Notes under the pieces: generated by a model
The model's database searches: none
What the model was told of the DNA's origin: nothing
What the model saw: only the letters and a program-made list of their open reading frames with translations
Part shown: piece after piece, positions 7,900 to 7,940 of the stretch
How the letters are laid out: each line of letters opens with the position of its first letter
Position numbering within the stretch: position 1 is the stretch's first letter
Made by a program: the position numbers and the translations under genes
Assembly (NCBI GenBank): GCA_003506275.1
Contig: DOBD01000262.1
Coordinates: 1-7,940, forward strand
Length of the DNA stretch: 7,940 bases
Direction: 5' to 3'
Source of the DNA: Bacteroidales bacterium
GTDB taxonomy: Bacteria; Bacteroidota; Bacteroidia; Bacteroidales; UBA1402

Positions 7900-7940
7900 G
7901 CCCACTCCGAAAAGTCGAATCGAATCATAGCATCATAAAA
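7900..7940 (+). other. Bases after the lyase gene; possible start of another gene
   Basis: An ATG at 7896-7898 overlaps the lyase stop (ATGA) and opens a frame (MSPLRKVESNHSIIK) that is still open at the window edge. It has no signal-peptide-like hydrophobic stretch in the 15 codons visible. The alternative is that these bases are simply a leader and a downstream gene starts just beyond the window, since they end in an A-rich stretch (catcataaaa) like the one before the ATG at 211. I cannot choose firmly, but I lean to the leader. No terminator hairpin is visible. Confidence 0.3.

Noticed and set aside
1..7940. Search for mobile elements, CRISPR repeats, tRNA or rRNA genes
   Set aside because: I saw no transposase or integrase motif, regularly spaced repeats, terminal inverted repeats or tRNA-like cloverleaf; nearly all of the window is taken by five co-directional genes.

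Overview
The window looks like part of a pectin or rhamnogalacturonan utilisation locus (PUL) from a member of the phylum Bacteroidota. The evidence is a complete SusC/SusD pair, a probable type IX secretion (T9SS) sorting domain on one product, no purine-rich Shine-Dalgarno sites ahead of the starts, and glycan-degrading enzymes on either side of the SusCD pair. A T9SS signal argues for a lineage that keeps that system (for example environmental or anaerobic Bacteroidales, Prevotella-like or Flavobacteriia-like groups) over gut Bacteroides species. The genus cannot be fixed from this window.

Layout, all on the + strand: (1) 1-156, the last 51 codons of a gene whose product resembles the C-terminal beta-sandwich of family GH78 alpha-L-rhamnosidases; (2) 211-1275, an unrecognised secreted beta-rich protein with a T9SS type A-like C-terminal domain; (3) 1306-4557, a SusC-type TonB-dependent outer-membrane transporter; (4) 4572-6431, a SusD-type glycan-binding lipoprotein; (5) 6487-7899, a family PL1 pectate lyase with a signal peptide and a shortened C-terminal tail. 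Gaps between genes are 54, 30, 14 and 55 bases, so co-transcription is likely. The only structured intergenic element I see is a 9-bp perfect inverted repeat between susD and the lyase gene (6437-6472).

Proposed working of the locus (inference): the secreted pectate lyase cuts the polygalacturonan backbone, the secreted T9SS-tagged protein may hold substrate at the surface, SusD and SusC capture and import oligosaccharides, and the rhamnosidase removes rhamnose. No regulator is visible. The SusC lacks an N-terminal STN domain, so sigma/anti-sigma transduction through this transporter is unlikely. I see no RNA gene, CRISPR array, insertion sequence or other mobile element. The locus type is well known; the less ordinary points are the uncharacterised T9SS-tagged protein upstream of susC, the lyase ending inside its C-terminal tail, and the susD-lyase hairpin.
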